From Deltaproteobacteria bacterium UBA1386 (GTDB lineage: Bacteria; Desulfobacterota; Syntrophorhabdia; Syntrophorhabdales; Syntrophorhabdaceae), in NCBI GenBank assembly GCA_002305765.1, contig DBQU01000039.1, positions 1 to 39,153 on the forward strand: a stretch of 39,153 nt of DNA, written 5' to 3'. This document shows positions 1-7,384 of this stretch, piece after piece (the first letter of the stretch is position 1; every line of letters starts with the position of its first letter). Position numbers and translations under genes: made by a program. The notes beneath the pieces were generated by a model. The model saw only the letters and a program-made list of their open reading frames with translations. It made no database searches and was not told the origin of the DNA.

Positions 1-54
1 ACGCAACTATTGACTAGTGCAGTCCTGCCCAATGTTCTTCTTTATGTCTTTCGC

Positions 55-78
55 GCTTGAACTTTTGAACCCTTGAAC
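55..78. repeat. 8-base TTGAAC tandem repeat
   Basis: Three consecutive 8-base units of the form NNTTGAAC (gcttgaac, ttttgaac, ccttgaac) lie just downstream of the livF stop codon. On the complementary strand the word reads GTTCAA, which resembles the CAAG-rich repeats at 25756 and 34950. No ORF or clear terminator is visible in bases 1-86, which otherwise hold nothing recognised. Confidence 0.5.
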
Positions 79-86
79 CGTCTTTA

Positions 87-827
87 TCACACTCCCAGGT
101 ATGCCTCGATGATGCGCGGGTCATGCTTGATCTCGTCGGAGCGGCCCTCCACGGTGATCCTGCCGTTCTCGAGGACGCAGGACCGGTGGGAATGCTCGAG
201 GGCCATGTGGGCGTTCTGCTCCACGAGCACGATGGAAATGTTCTCTTCACTGTTGATCCTCGTTACGAGGGAGAAGATCTCCCGCGTGATTATGGGAGAG
301 AGCCCCATCGACGGTTCGTCGAGAAGGAGCAGCTTCGGGTGCGACATGAGCGCCCTGCCCATGGCCAGCATCTGCTGTTCCCCTCCCGACAGGGTCCCGG
401 CGTGCTGTTTCATCCTCTCCTTCAGCCGGGGAAAGGTGGTCACGATGAGGTCGAAGAGGTGTCTGCGTATCTCCCTGTCGGGGACGGAGAAGCCGCCGAG
501 TTCGAGGTTCTCCTTTACCGTGAGATCGGGAAAGATTTTTCTGCCCTCGGGGACCATCGTCACCCCCATTCTCACGATCATGTCCGTCCTTGCGCGCGTT
601 ATCTCCGTGCCCTCGAGATCGATGGCCCCCGACGCGGGGCGGACAAGGCCGGTGATGCACTTGAGCAGCGTCGATTTCCCGGCCCCGTTGGCCCCGATGA
701 TGGACAGTATCTCGCCCCGGCGCACCTCGATGTTCACCTCATCGAGGGCTCCGATTATACCGTAGGAGACGCAGAGGCCGCGGACCGAAAGAAGTGCGGG
801 CCCGTTTTGGTTTGAATGTCCTGTCAT
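87..827 (-). CDS. livF: Branched-chain amino acid ABC transporter ATPase LivF
   Basis: This is the second cytoplasmic ATPase of a LivFGHM-K high-affinity branched-chain amino acid importer. The 246-residue product has a Walker A (GANGAGKST, about residues 45-53), the signature LSGGEQQ (146-152) and a Walker B LLLLDEP (166-172), and its length is normal for LivF. It starts at an ATG whose ATGA overlaps the livG stop, so the two are probably translationally coupled. It is the last gene of the minus-strand liv operon. The substrate could also be a related compound such as an amide or a short aromatic acid, because HAAT-family transporters diverge in specificity. Confidence 0.93.
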   Translation of the reverse strand: MTGHSNQNGPALLSVRGLCVSYGIIGALDEVNIEVRRGEILSIIGANGAGKSTLLKCITGLVRPASGAIDLEGTEITRARTDMIVRMGVTMVPEGRKIFPDLTVKENLELGGFSVPDREIRRHLFDLIVTTFPRLKERMKQHAGTLSGGEQQMLAMGRALMSHPKLLLLDEPSMGLSPIITREIFSLVTRINSEENISIVLVEQNAHMALEHSHRSCVLENGRITVEGRSDEIKHDPRIIEAYLGV

Positions 828-1594
828 ACGGGCTCCTCTCCCAGGTAAGCCTCTATGACGCGCCGGTCCTTCCTGACCTCCGAGGGGGTGCCCTCCATGA
901 TCTTCTCTCCAAAGTCCATCACGAGGATCCTGTCGGATATGTTCATGACGAGACCCATCTGGTGCTCGATCATGACGATGGTGAGATCGAACCTCTCCTT
1001 CACCTCCCGCAAGGTGATGACGAGGTCCTGTATCTCGCGGGGGTTCATACCCGCGCCGGGTTCGTCTATAAGGAGCAGTTTCGGCCGTATGGCCAGCGCC
1101 CTGGCCAGTTCCAGCCTGCGCTGCTCGCCGTATGGCAGGCTGCCGGCGGGGGCCTGCTCCTTTTCCCCGAGGCCGAGGAAATTAAGAAGCATCATCGCAT
1201 TCTCCCGTGCCTCTCTTTCGATACGGAGGTGCCTTCGGGTCCTGAAAATGCCGGCGAAGGGACTGTAGCTGTGCCCGGTCAGGTGGGCGGATGTGATGTT
1301 CTCGAGGACGGTGAGGTCCTTGAAAAGCCTGAGATTCTGAAATGTCCGGGCGATCCCCAGGCGTGCCAGTCTGTAGGGGGGAAGGTGTGTGATGAGTTTT
1401 CCCATGAAGCGTACGCGGCCGCCATCGGGTGTATAGAACCGCGTGATGAGGTTGAAGACCGTCGTCTTTCCCGCCCCGTTGGGACCGATGATACCCAGAG
1501 TTTCCCCTCTGTCGACATGAAAGGAGAACCCGTCCACAGCCCGGACCCCGCCGAAGCTCTTCTCCAATCTTTCCACCTCAAGCATTGCCGTCAT
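824..1594 (-). CDS. livG: Branched-chain amino acid ABC transporter ATPase LivG
   Basis: This is the first ATPase of the Liv importer. Walker A is GPNGAGKTT (about 37-45). The signature has the LivG form LPYGEQRRLELARAL and is followed by a LLLIDEP Walker B; a C-terminal EAYLGEE tail is typical of the family. I chose ATG 1594 (256 residues) because GGAGA lies seven bases upstream and the protein then begins with the usual MLEVE-type strand. The frame stays open to a TTG at 1627 next to the livM stop, but those 11 extra residues are not family-like and come from repetitive DNA. The stop overlaps the livF start (ATGA). Confidence 0.93.
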   Translation of the reverse strand: MTAMLEVERLEKSFGGVRAVDGFSFHVDRGETLGIIGPNGAGKTTVFNLITRFYTPDGGRVRFMGKLITHLPPYRLARLGIARTFQNLRLFKDLTVLENITSAHLTGHSYSPFAGIFRTRRHLRIEREARENAMMLLNFLGLGEKEQAPAGSLPYGEQRRLELARALAIRPKLLLIDEPGAGMNPREIQDLVITLREVKERFDLTIVMIEHQMGLVMNISDRILVMDFGEKIMEGTPSEVRKDRRVIEAYLGEEPV

Positions 1595-1623
1595 CCCGTC
1601 TTCTCCCCATGACCCGTGACCCA

Positions 1624-2568
1624 TCAACCATTACCCTTCTTTTTGCTCATTAGCCCGTAAGGCCTCCACATCATCAGCATGATGAGAAGAAGAGGAATGA
1701 AGACCCACCTGAGATCGAGCACGTTCGACGGTAGGACTATCCTCAGGCCTTCTATGAAACCCACCCAGAGGACGCCCGCCCAGATCGTGCCCGCTATGTT
1801 CCCCATGCCCCCGAGGATGACGATGATCAGGAAATCGATGGATCTGAGGAAATCGAAATTGGAGGGGTGGAGAAAGGTGTAGAGATGGGCATAGAGGGCC
1901 CCGGCGACGCCGGCGAGAAAGCAGCCGTAAGAGAACGCCATGAGCTTCATGCGCGTGGTGTCGATGCCGACCGAGGCGCTCGCCGTCTCGTCATCCTTTA
2001 TGCACCGCCAGAAGAGCCCGTACCGCGAAGAGATGAGGTTCCTCGTGACGATGAGAAGGAAGACGGTGACGACGAAGGTGATCTCCAGGTTGGTGAGTTT
2101 TACGATGCCCGTGAAGCCCCGTGAACCCCCCAGTGTCTCCGAGATCCTGTCGGAATTGTCGAAGAAGACCCGCACCAGTATACCGAAACCCAGGGTGGCG
2201 ATCCCGAGGAAGTCGTCCCGGAGCCTCAGGATCGGTATCCCGATGACGCAGGCGACGAGCCCGGCCATGATGCCCCCGGCGAGGAGTGTGGCGGGGAGGG
2301 CGAAGACGCTGTCGAGCCCCAGGGTCTTGACGAGATAGGCCGAGGTGTACGCCCCGATCCCGTAGAACGCCGCGTGGCCCAGGGAGAACTGACCGGTATA
2401 GCCGTAGATGACGTTGAGGCCCGTCGCCGCGAGCACCACGATGAAGACATAGATGGTTATCTGCTGGATGTACTCTGAGACGATGCCGAAGCTGAAGAGG
2501 AGCTTAAGGACGATATAGATGCCCGCGGCAAGAAGGATCAGTCTCCTGGACTCCAGGAAGAACTTCAT
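1624..2568 (-). CDS. livM: Branched-chain amino acid ABC transporter permease LivM
   Basis: This is one of the two inner-membrane permeases of the Liv importer. The 314-residue protein is strongly hydrophobic with many predicted membrane segments. It carries the LivM hallmarks NVIYGYTGQFSLGHAAFYGIG near the N-terminus and the EAA-like loop ILGGMGNIAGTIWAG near residues 250-265. Its ATG overlaps the livH stop (ATGA), so H, M, G and F form a tightly packed unit. The C-terminus ends in a short basic tail (SKKKGNG). Confidence 0.93.
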   Translation of the reverse strand: MKFFLESRRLILLAAGIYIVLKLLFSFGIVSEYIQQITIYVFIVVLAATGLNVIYGYTGQFSLGHAAFYGIGAYTSAYLVKTLGLDSVFALPATLLAGGIMAGLVACVIGIPILRLRDDFLGIATLGFGILVRVFFDNSDRISETLGGSRGFTGIVKLTNLEITFVVTVFLLIVTRNLISSRYGLFWRCIKDDETASASVGIDTTRMKLMAFSYGCFLAGVAGALYAHLYTFLHPSNFDFLRSIDFLIIVILGGMGNIAGTIWAGVLWVGFIEGLRIVLPSNVLDLRWVFIPLLLIMLMMWRPYGLMSKKKGNG

Positions 2569-3467
2569 ACCTTGTCGATCCTTTTGCCGAAGAGGCCGCT
2601 CGGCTTGACGAGAAGGACGATGAGAAGGATCACGAAGATGACCCCGTCCCGATACGTCGAGGAGAGGAAGGCCGACACGATGACCTCGGACACACCGACG
2701 ATCAGGCCTCCGACGACGGCCCCGTGGATGATGCCGATGCCCCCAAGCACGGCTGCGATGAAGGACTTTATCCCCGGCATGATCCCCATGAAGACATTGA
2801 TCTGGGGATAGGCTATTCCGTAAAGAATGCCCCCAACGCCGGCGAGGGCCGCTCCCACCATGAAAGTGAGGGAAACGGTGTGGTCGATGTTGATCCCCAT
2901 GAGCGCCACCGTCTCCTGGTCATGGGACACGGCGCGCATGGCCGTGCCCTGTTTTGTTCTGTAAACGAGAAGGTACAGGAGCGCGAGAGTGAAGAACGTG
3001 ATGGCGAAGATGAGCACCTGCACGTTTGTGAAGGAGAAATCGATCCCGCCGAGCGAAAAGTTCCAGGCCGACACCTCGAAGGGGCGGGGAAAGCCGATGT
3101 AGTCCGGTGTGAAGATGGCCTTCAGGCTGCAGAAGTATTCAAGGAAGAGCGACACGCCGACGGCGGTGATCAGAAGGGATATCCTCGGCGCGTTCCGAAG
3201 GGGTTTGTAGGCTATCTTTTCCATGAAGTACCCGGCCAGGGCGCACATGGCCATCGTCGCGAAGAAGACGAGGTAGATGGGCGTGCCGAAACGGGAGATG
3301 AGGAAATAGGCGAAGAAGGCGCCGAGCATGAAGATGTCCCCGTGCGCGAAGTTTATGAGACGCAGGATCCCGTAGACCATGGTGTAGCCGAGGGCGATGA
3401 GGGCGTACACGGCGCCCAGCTGGAGGCCGTTGATGACCTGGGAGATTATGTAGCTCGCATGCTCCAT
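2565..3467 (-). CDS. livH: Branched-chain amino acid ABC transporter permease LivH
   Basis: This is the partner permease of LivM, at 300 residues. Recognisable segments are QVINGLQLGAVYALIALGYT at the N-terminus, LINFAHGDIFMLGAF, and the cytoplasmic loop AAVLGGIGIIHGAVVGG near 240-255, which would contact the ATPases. It follows livK after a 72-base gap containing a strong stem-loop, while its 3' end overlaps livM by four bases. No strong Shine-Dalgarno sequence is visible before the ATG. Confidence 0.93.
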   Translation of the reverse strand: MEHASYIISQVINGLQLGAVYALIALGYTMVYGILRLINFAHGDIFMLGAFFAYFLISRFGTPIYLVFFATMAMCALAGYFMEKIAYKPLRNAPRISLLITAVGVSLFLEYFCSLKAIFTPDYIGFPRPFEVSAWNFSLGGIDFSFTNVQVLIFAITFFTLALLYLLVYRTKQGTAMRAVSHDQETVALMGINIDHTVSLTFMVGAALAGVGGILYGIAYPQINVFMGIMPGIKSFIAAVLGGIGIIHGAVVGGLIVGVSEVIVSAFLSSTYRDGVIFVILLIVLLVKPSGLFGKRIDKV

Positions 3468-3499
3468 TGTGCGATACTGTGTCCTAAGATCCGGAGAGG

Positions 3500-3539
3500 G
3501 GACGAAAAGGGCCCGGGGGGCCCGGGGCGCCCCTCGTCC
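3500..3539 (-). terminator. Stem-loop between livK and livH
   Basis: Immediately after the livK stop the minus-strand RNA can fold into an outer stem GGACGA/TCGTCC (3534-3539 with 3500-3505) enclosing a very GC-rich inner hairpin GGGCCC-CCC-GGGCCC (3509-3523), with a short TTTT at 3505-3508. It looks like a partial terminator or 3'-end-protecting structure. Such structures often let binding-protein mRNA exceed permease mRNA. That role is inferred. Confidence 0.55.
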
Positions 3540-4670
3540 TTATGGATTCACCGTCGTCACGTAGGTGAAGCCGGTCTTGTCCACCTTCAGGATGACCGCC
3601 GACTTGATGGCGTCGCCCTTGGCGTCGAAGCTGATGGTGCCCGTGACGCCCTTGTAGTTCTTCGTTGCCGCGAGGGCCTTGAGGATCTCCTCGGAGACCG
3701 GTTTTTTGGCCGCGTCGAGGGCCTTCAGGAGGATCCCTGCCGCGTCGTAAGCCAGGGCCGCGAAGGCGTCGGGGATGATGCCGTGGCGGGCCTTGTATTT
3801 CTTGATGAAGGCGTCGGCGACGGCGTCCTTGCGGTCGGGTGAATAGTGGTTCACGAAATATCCACCCATGATGGCGTTGCCCCCTATCTTGAGGAGGTCG
3901 GGCGAATCCCAGCCGTCACCGCCGAGAAGGGCCGATCTTATGCCTTTCTCACGTATCTGCCTGGAGATGAGGGCGACCTTGTTATAATAGTCGGGCAGGA
4001 AGATGAGGTCCGGTTTCTTGAGGGCGACCTTGGTGATGATGGCCGAGAAGTCAACGTCGTCCTTCTGGTAGGACTCGAAGGCCACGATGGTCCCCTTTCC
4101 CTTGGTGAAGGTGGTCCTGAAATACTCGCCCAGTCCCTTGGAGTAGTCGTTGCTGACGTCGTAGAGGACGGCGGCTGTTCTGGCCTTGAGGTCCTTGAGG
4201 GCGAAATTGGCGGCCACGACACCCTGGAAGGGGTCGATGAAGCATGCCCTGAAGACGTAGGATTTCCTCTTGCCGTCGGAGAAGGTCACCTTGGGGTTCG
4301 TGGCTGTGCCCGATACGGTGGGGACCTTGTGTTGCGTGGCGATCTCGCTGACAGGTATGGCCACCTTCGATGTCACGGGGCCGACGATCGCCGTCACCTT
4401 GTCCTGGGTGATGAGCTTGAGGGCAGCGTTGGCTCCTTCCGTCGCGTCGTTGCGATCATCCGCCATGACCGTCTGGATGGTGTATTTCCCTTTCCTGCCA
4501 TACTCCTCGACGGCGATGGTGAACGCGTTCTTGACGGATTCGCCGTAGGTCTTCACGTCACCCGTGAGCGGCGTGATGAGGCCGATCTTCACGGTGTCCT
4601 TAGCACCGGCGTTCCCGCCGATGCAAAGGAACAGGCATAGTGCTGTCATAACGCAGAGCATGGTCTTCAT
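3540..4670 (-). CDS. livK: Branched-chain amino acid ABC transporter binding protein LivK
   Basis: This is the periplasmic solute-binding protein feeding LivHMGF, a type I periplasmic-binding fold of the Leu/Ile/Val family, at 376 residues. The first about 23 residues form a signal peptide with a hydrophobic core and an AGA-K cleavage-like site. The mature start VKIGLITPLTGDVKTYGES is the classic family opening, followed by DDRNDATEGANAALKLI and a VGPVTSKVAIPV segment that normally contacts the ligand. The start ATG has a good Shine-Dalgarno (gggaggaa). It is the first gene of the liv operon, with the stem-loop downstream. Confidence 0.92.
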   Translation of the reverse strand: MKTMLCVMTALCLFLCIGGNAGAKDTVKIGLITPLTGDVKTYGESVKNAFTIAVEEYGRKGKYTIQTVMADDRNDATEGANAALKLITQDKVTAIVGPVTSKVAIPVSEIATQHKVPTVSGTATNPKVTFSDGKRKSYVFRACFIDPFQGVVAANFALKDLKARTAAVLYDVSNDYSKGLGEYFRTTFTKGKGTIVAFESYQKDDVDFSAIITKVALKKPDLIFLPDYYNKVALISRQIREKGIRSALLGGDGWDSPDLLKIGGNAIMGGYFVNHYSPDRKDAVADAFIKKYKARHGIIPDAFAALAYDAAGILLKALDAAKKPVSEEILKALAATKNYKGVTGTISFDAKGDAIKSAVILKVDKTGFTYVTTVNP

Positions 4671-4700
4671 CGTTTTCCTCCCGTCAGTCTTCGTGTGTAA

Positions 4701-4730
4701 ATTTAAAACAAACTTGCCTGCTTAATGCAA
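4701..4730 (-). promoter_or_regulatory. Possible livK promoter
   Basis: On the minus strand TTGCAT (4725-4730) is followed after 18 bases by TTAAAT (4701-4706), about 30 bases before the livK start codon. This resembles a weak sigma-70 promoter and is in the expected place, but both boxes are imperfect. Confidence 0.35.
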
Positions 4731-4776
4731 TGTTTTTCGAAAACCGGCCCAACCCGGGGAAAAAGGAGCCGGAATC

Positions 4777-4785
4777 TGATATAAT
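4777..4785 (+). promoter_or_regulatory. Extended -10 promoter for the HAD gene
   Basis: TGATATAAT is a perfect extended -10 element (TGnTATAAT). No -35 box is seen 16-18 bases upstream. Counting from the hexamer, transcription would begin at about 4792, which is the ATG of the HAD hydrolase gene, implying a leaderless mRNA. Confidence 0.5.
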
Positions 4786-4791
4786 GCTGTG

Positions 4792-5430
4792 ATGAAAAAG
4801 GTCATCTCCTTCGATCTTGACGGGACCCTCGTCGACGCGCGCTATGGCGACATGGTCTGGAACGTTGGCATCCCTTCCGAATACGCGAAGAAGTACGGCA
4901 TGGCCTTCGACGAGGCCAGGGCCTTCATACGGGCCCGTTACGAGTCCGTGGGCGACGGGGACATCACGTGGTACGAGATAGAGCACTGGTTGGAGAGGTT
5001 CTCCCTCGATGTCTCCCCGGCGGAGCTCCTCGACCGGTACGCGGAGCACATCGCCCTCCTTCCGGGTGCCCGTGAGGTGGTGGATACCCTCGGGGACCGG
5101 TACACCCTGGTGATCGCCTCCAACGCGGCACGGATATTCGTCGAGAAGGAACTCGGCGAGACCGGTCTTTCGGGGTCCTTCTCCCTCGTCGTGTCGGCCA
5201 CGTCGGACTACGGGATGGTGAAGAAGCAGGAGGAATTCTTCCTGAGACTCCTCGCGGAGGTCGGCGCCGTCCCGCACGAGGTCGTCCACGTGGGAGACCA
5301 TCCTGTTTTTGACCATGATGTCCCTTCCGGTCTCGGGATCGAATGCTACTGCATAGACGGCCATGACGGGCAGGGGAACCGGCCCCGCAGGACCATATCG
5401 GGCCTCAAAGACCTCCTGGAGGTTCTCTGA
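4792..5430 (+). CDS. HAD-superfamily hydrolase (phosphatase-like)
   Basis: This is a HAD-family phosphohydrolase of about 212 residues, normal for the phosphoglycolate phosphatase/YjjG-like group. Motif I is FDLDGTLVD at the N-terminus, motif II is VIASNA, the motif III lysine is in GMVKKQEEFF, and motif IV is GDHPVFDHDVP. A helical cap sits between motifs I and II. The substrate cannot be read from sequence. GTG at 4789 is an alternative start one codon upstream. No Shine-Dalgarno sequence lies at a workable distance; AAGGAG is about 23 bases away, consistent with a leaderless start. The next gene begins one base after the stop. Confidence 0.85.
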   Translation: MKKVISFDLDGTLVDARYGDMVWNVGIPSEYAKKYGMAFDEARAFIRARYESVGDGDITWYEIEHWLERFSLDVSPAELLDRYAEHIALLPGAREVVDTLGDRYTLVIASNAARIFVEKELGETGLSGSFSLVVSATSDYGMVKKQEEFFLRLLAEVGAVPHEVVHVGDHPVFDHDVPSGLGIECYCIDGHDGQGNRPRRTISGLKDLLEVL

Positions 5431-5431
5431 A

Positions 5432-5701
5432 ATGAAGTGCCGAAAGTGCAAGACCCCCATCACCGCCGAAAAGATCTCTTTCCGGGACGAGTGCCCCGTT
5501 TGCGGAGAGGACCTGCACGTCTGCCTGAACTGTCTCTTCTATGATACGGGGAAGGCCAATTCCTGCAGGGAGGACAAGGCGGAGTTCGTGAAGGAAAAAG
5601 ATAGGGCGAATTTCTGCGAATACTTCCGTTTCACCGAAAGACAGATCGAAACGTCCGCGAAGGAAGAGGCGGAGAAACGGTGGAAGGAACTGTTCAAGTG
5701 A
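5432..5701 (+). CDS. Small Cys-rich zinc-ribbon protein
   Basis: This 89-residue hypothetical protein has eight cysteines. An N-terminal pair CRKC (3, 6) and CPVC (21, 24) form a rubredoxin/zinc-ribbon-like unit. A second set CLNC (31, 34), Cys45 and Cys61 follows, with the pattern CLNCLFYDTGKANSC...ANFCEYF. The C-terminal third is a charged helix (KEEAEKRWKELFK). I placed the start at ATG 5432, one base after the HAD stop, because it gives the CxxC opening; the frame is open further upstream. It is probably co-transcribed with the HAD gene. The function is unknown; metal binding is inferred from the cysteines. Confidence 0.75.
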   Translation: MKCRKCKTPITAEKISFRDECPVCGEDLHVCLNCLFYDTGKANSCREDKAEFVKEKDRANFCEYFRFTERQIETSAKEEAEKRWKELFK

Positions 5702-5724
5702 CGCAGGTGGTCTACCGGAGGGGT

Positions 5725-5890
5725 AATAGCCAATAACCAAATTCCAATGACCAATTGAAGAAGATAATGACCAATTTATCAATAACCAATTGAACAAGGG
5801 GAAGGGCACAGGGGACTGCCTGAATCGTTTTTTTGTTATTGGTTATTGTCTGTTTATCTGGTTATTGGAATTTGGTCGTTGGTCATTACC
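5725..5890. repeat. AATRACCAATT repeat block with inverted arms
   Basis: This AT-rich, non-coding block fills most of the 267-base gap between two convergent genes. The left arm has AATGACCAATT at 5746 and 5766 and AATAACCAATT at 5781. The right arm carries the complement: ATTGGAATTTGGT (5864-5876) pairs perfectly with 5736-5748, and TTGGTTATTG (5839-5848) pairs with 5731-5740. The base composition contrasts sharply with the GC-rich genes. The rest of the gap to 5968 shows nothing recognisable. Confidence 0.65.
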
Positions 5891-5968
5891 TGACCGTCCG
5901 GCAACGATGTTGCGCCCGATGACGCAATGGAAAAAAGGGATTTCCCGGACAGCAGGAGGAGGGGATTG

Positions 5969-6214
5969 TTAACCCGGGCGCCGGGTGAAGATGATGCGGT
6001 AGCGCTCCGGGTCGGCATCGAAGCAGGCGGTGCAGCCCTTGTCTTCGCATGAGGACGTCTCTTCCGCCCCGAGGTCCTCTTTTGCCGGGAGGGGCTCCAG
6101 GTGGACCTCGAAGCCGATCTCCCTGTACATGTCGGCCATCTCGGAGAGCCGGGGCTCGCAGGCGACGAACCTTTTCTCCCATCCTGCCTTTACGAGTTCC
6201 TCTTCCCGTGTCAC
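5969..6214 (-). CDS. Small hypothetical protein coupled to the epimerase
   Basis: This is an 81-residue product. The opening EEELVKAGWEKRFVACEPRL is followed by a segment with EIGFEVHLEPLPAKEDL, then three closely spaced cysteines (SCEDKGCTAC) and the ending YRIIFTRRPG. I set the start at GTG 6214, whose GTGA overlaps the epimerase stop, implying translational coupling. An upstream in-frame extension to 6283 lies wholly inside the epimerase and is Asp/His-rich, so it is unlikely. The function is unknown. It resembles small uncharacterised anaerobe proteins with a Cys cluster, by impression only. Confidence 0.65.
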   Translation of the reverse strand: MTREEELVKAGWEKRFVACEPRLSEMADMYREIGFEVHLEPLPAKEDLGAEETSSCEDKGCTACFDADPERYRIIFTRRPG

Positions 6215-7218
6215 GTTGCAGCCTTCCTGAAGTGTTCTATCGTCCGCGTGAGGCCTTCCGTGAGTCCCGTCGTCGGCTCCCATTCAAGGGTCTTGCGCGC
6301 GAGAGAGATGTCGGGGCAGCGCTGCTTCGGGTCGTCCTCGGGAAGGTCCCTGTGGACGATGGGCGATGATGACCCGCTGAGCCTGATGACGGTGCGGGCA
6401 ATGTCGAGGATCGAGCTTTCCCGGGGGTTGCCGAGGTTCACGGGGCCGGGAAAGCCGGAAAGCATGGGTTCCGTGTAGTCTTCGGGTCTCTTCCAGCCTT
6501 CCGCCTGGTGGTCCATCATGCGGATGATGCCTTCGAGCATGTCATCCACGTACGTGAAGGACCGTGTCTGGGAACCGTCGCCGTAGATGGTCACCGGGCT
6601 CCCCTTAAGGGCCTGGACGATGAAGTTGCTCACGACGCGACCGTCGTCGGCGCGCATCCGCGGCCCGTAGGTGTTGAAGATCCGCGCGACCTTGATGTCC
6701 ACTTTGTTCTGGCGCATGTAGTCAAAGAAGAGGGTTTCGGCGACCCTCTTGCCTTCGTCGTAGCAGCTTCTCTTTCCAATGGGATTGACGTTTCCCCAGT
6801 AGCTCTCGACCTGGGGATGGGTCTCGGGGTCTCCATAGACCTCGCTTGTCGAGGCCTGGAATATGCGTGCCCGGACCCGTTTCGCGAGACCGAGGACATT
6901 GAGCGTCCCGAGAACGTTCACCTTGATGGTCTTCACGGGATTGTACTGGTAATGGATCGGGCTCGCCGGGCAGGCAAGGTTGAATATCCAGTCCACCTCG
7001 AGGAGGATGGGCTGGGTGATGTCGTGGCGGATGACCTCGAAACCGGGCCGGCCGATGAGGTGCGCGATGTTTTCCCTCGTGCCGGTGAAGAAATTGTCGA
7101 GGCAGACGACCTCGTGCCCGTCGGAGAGGAGCCGTTCACACAGATGGGAGCCGATGAAACCGGCGCCGCCGGTCACGAGTATGCGCCTGGGATTTGTGTA
7201 AGTGTGGTAGGTGTGCAT
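6211..7218 (-). CDS. UDP-glucuronate decarboxylase (UDP-xylose synthase)-type epimerase
   Basis: This extended short-chain dehydrogenase, 335 residues from ATG 7218, probably converts UDP-glucuronate to UDP-xylose for cell-surface polysaccharide. The Rossmann glycine motif GGAGFIGSH is at about 17-25. The specific UXS signature is present: FQASTSEVYGDPETHPQ, YWGNVNPIGKRSCYDEGKR with the catalytic Tyr and Lys, RIFNTYGPRM, and GDGSQTRSFTYVDD. A GTG 12 codons upstream (7254) keeps the frame but adds family-atypical residues. Neither start has a strong ribosome-binding site. It is divergent from rimP across a 166-base gap, and the small protein at 5969 is coupled to its stop. Confidence 0.9.
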   Translation of the reverse strand: MHTYHTYTNPRRILVTGGAGFIGSHLCERLLSDGHEVVCLDNFFTGTRENIAHLIGRPGFEVIRHDITQPILLEVDWIFNLACPASPIHYQYNPVKTIKVNVLGTLNVLGLAKRVRARIFQASTSEVYGDPETHPQVESYWGNVNPIGKRSCYDEGKRVAETLFFDYMRQNKVDIKVARIFNTYGPRMRADDGRVVSNFIVQALKGSPVTIYGDGSQTRSFTYVDDMLEGIIRMMDHQAEGWKRPEDYTEPMLSGFPGPVNLGNPRESSILDIARTVIRLSGSSSPIVHRDLPEDDPKQRCPDISLARKTLEWEPTTGLTEGLTRTIEHFRKAAT

Positions 7219-7348
7219 GCGGTCCGCCTGTGCCTGTCGGTTGGGGAGCGTCACTCTGGTTTTACCCCGCAGGACGGGGCAAAGTCAATATAAATGCTGG
7301 TATTTGTCGTTGCATTCCCCCGTGAAATGTGATAAGACAGTAACGTCA

Positions 7349-7370
7349 AGTGGGTTCCGCCCGCTTTTTT
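7349..7370 (+). terminator. Terminator-like hairpin in the rimP leader
   Basis: AGTGGG (7349-7354) pairs with CCCGCT (7360-7365) around a TTCCG loop and runs into six Ts (7365-7370), ending only 14 bases before the rimP ATG. It has the form of an intrinsic terminator but precedes the whole nusA/infB cluster. It may attenuate that cluster (NusA acts on such hairpins) or end an upstream leader transcript. The structure is seen; the regulatory role is inferred. Confidence 0.6.
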
Positions 7371-7384
7371 AATTTATTGCCAGG

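Noticed and set aside
7265..7279. CCCCG/CGGGG hairpin in the uxs-rimP gap as a terminator
   Set aside because: No T-run follows on either strand.
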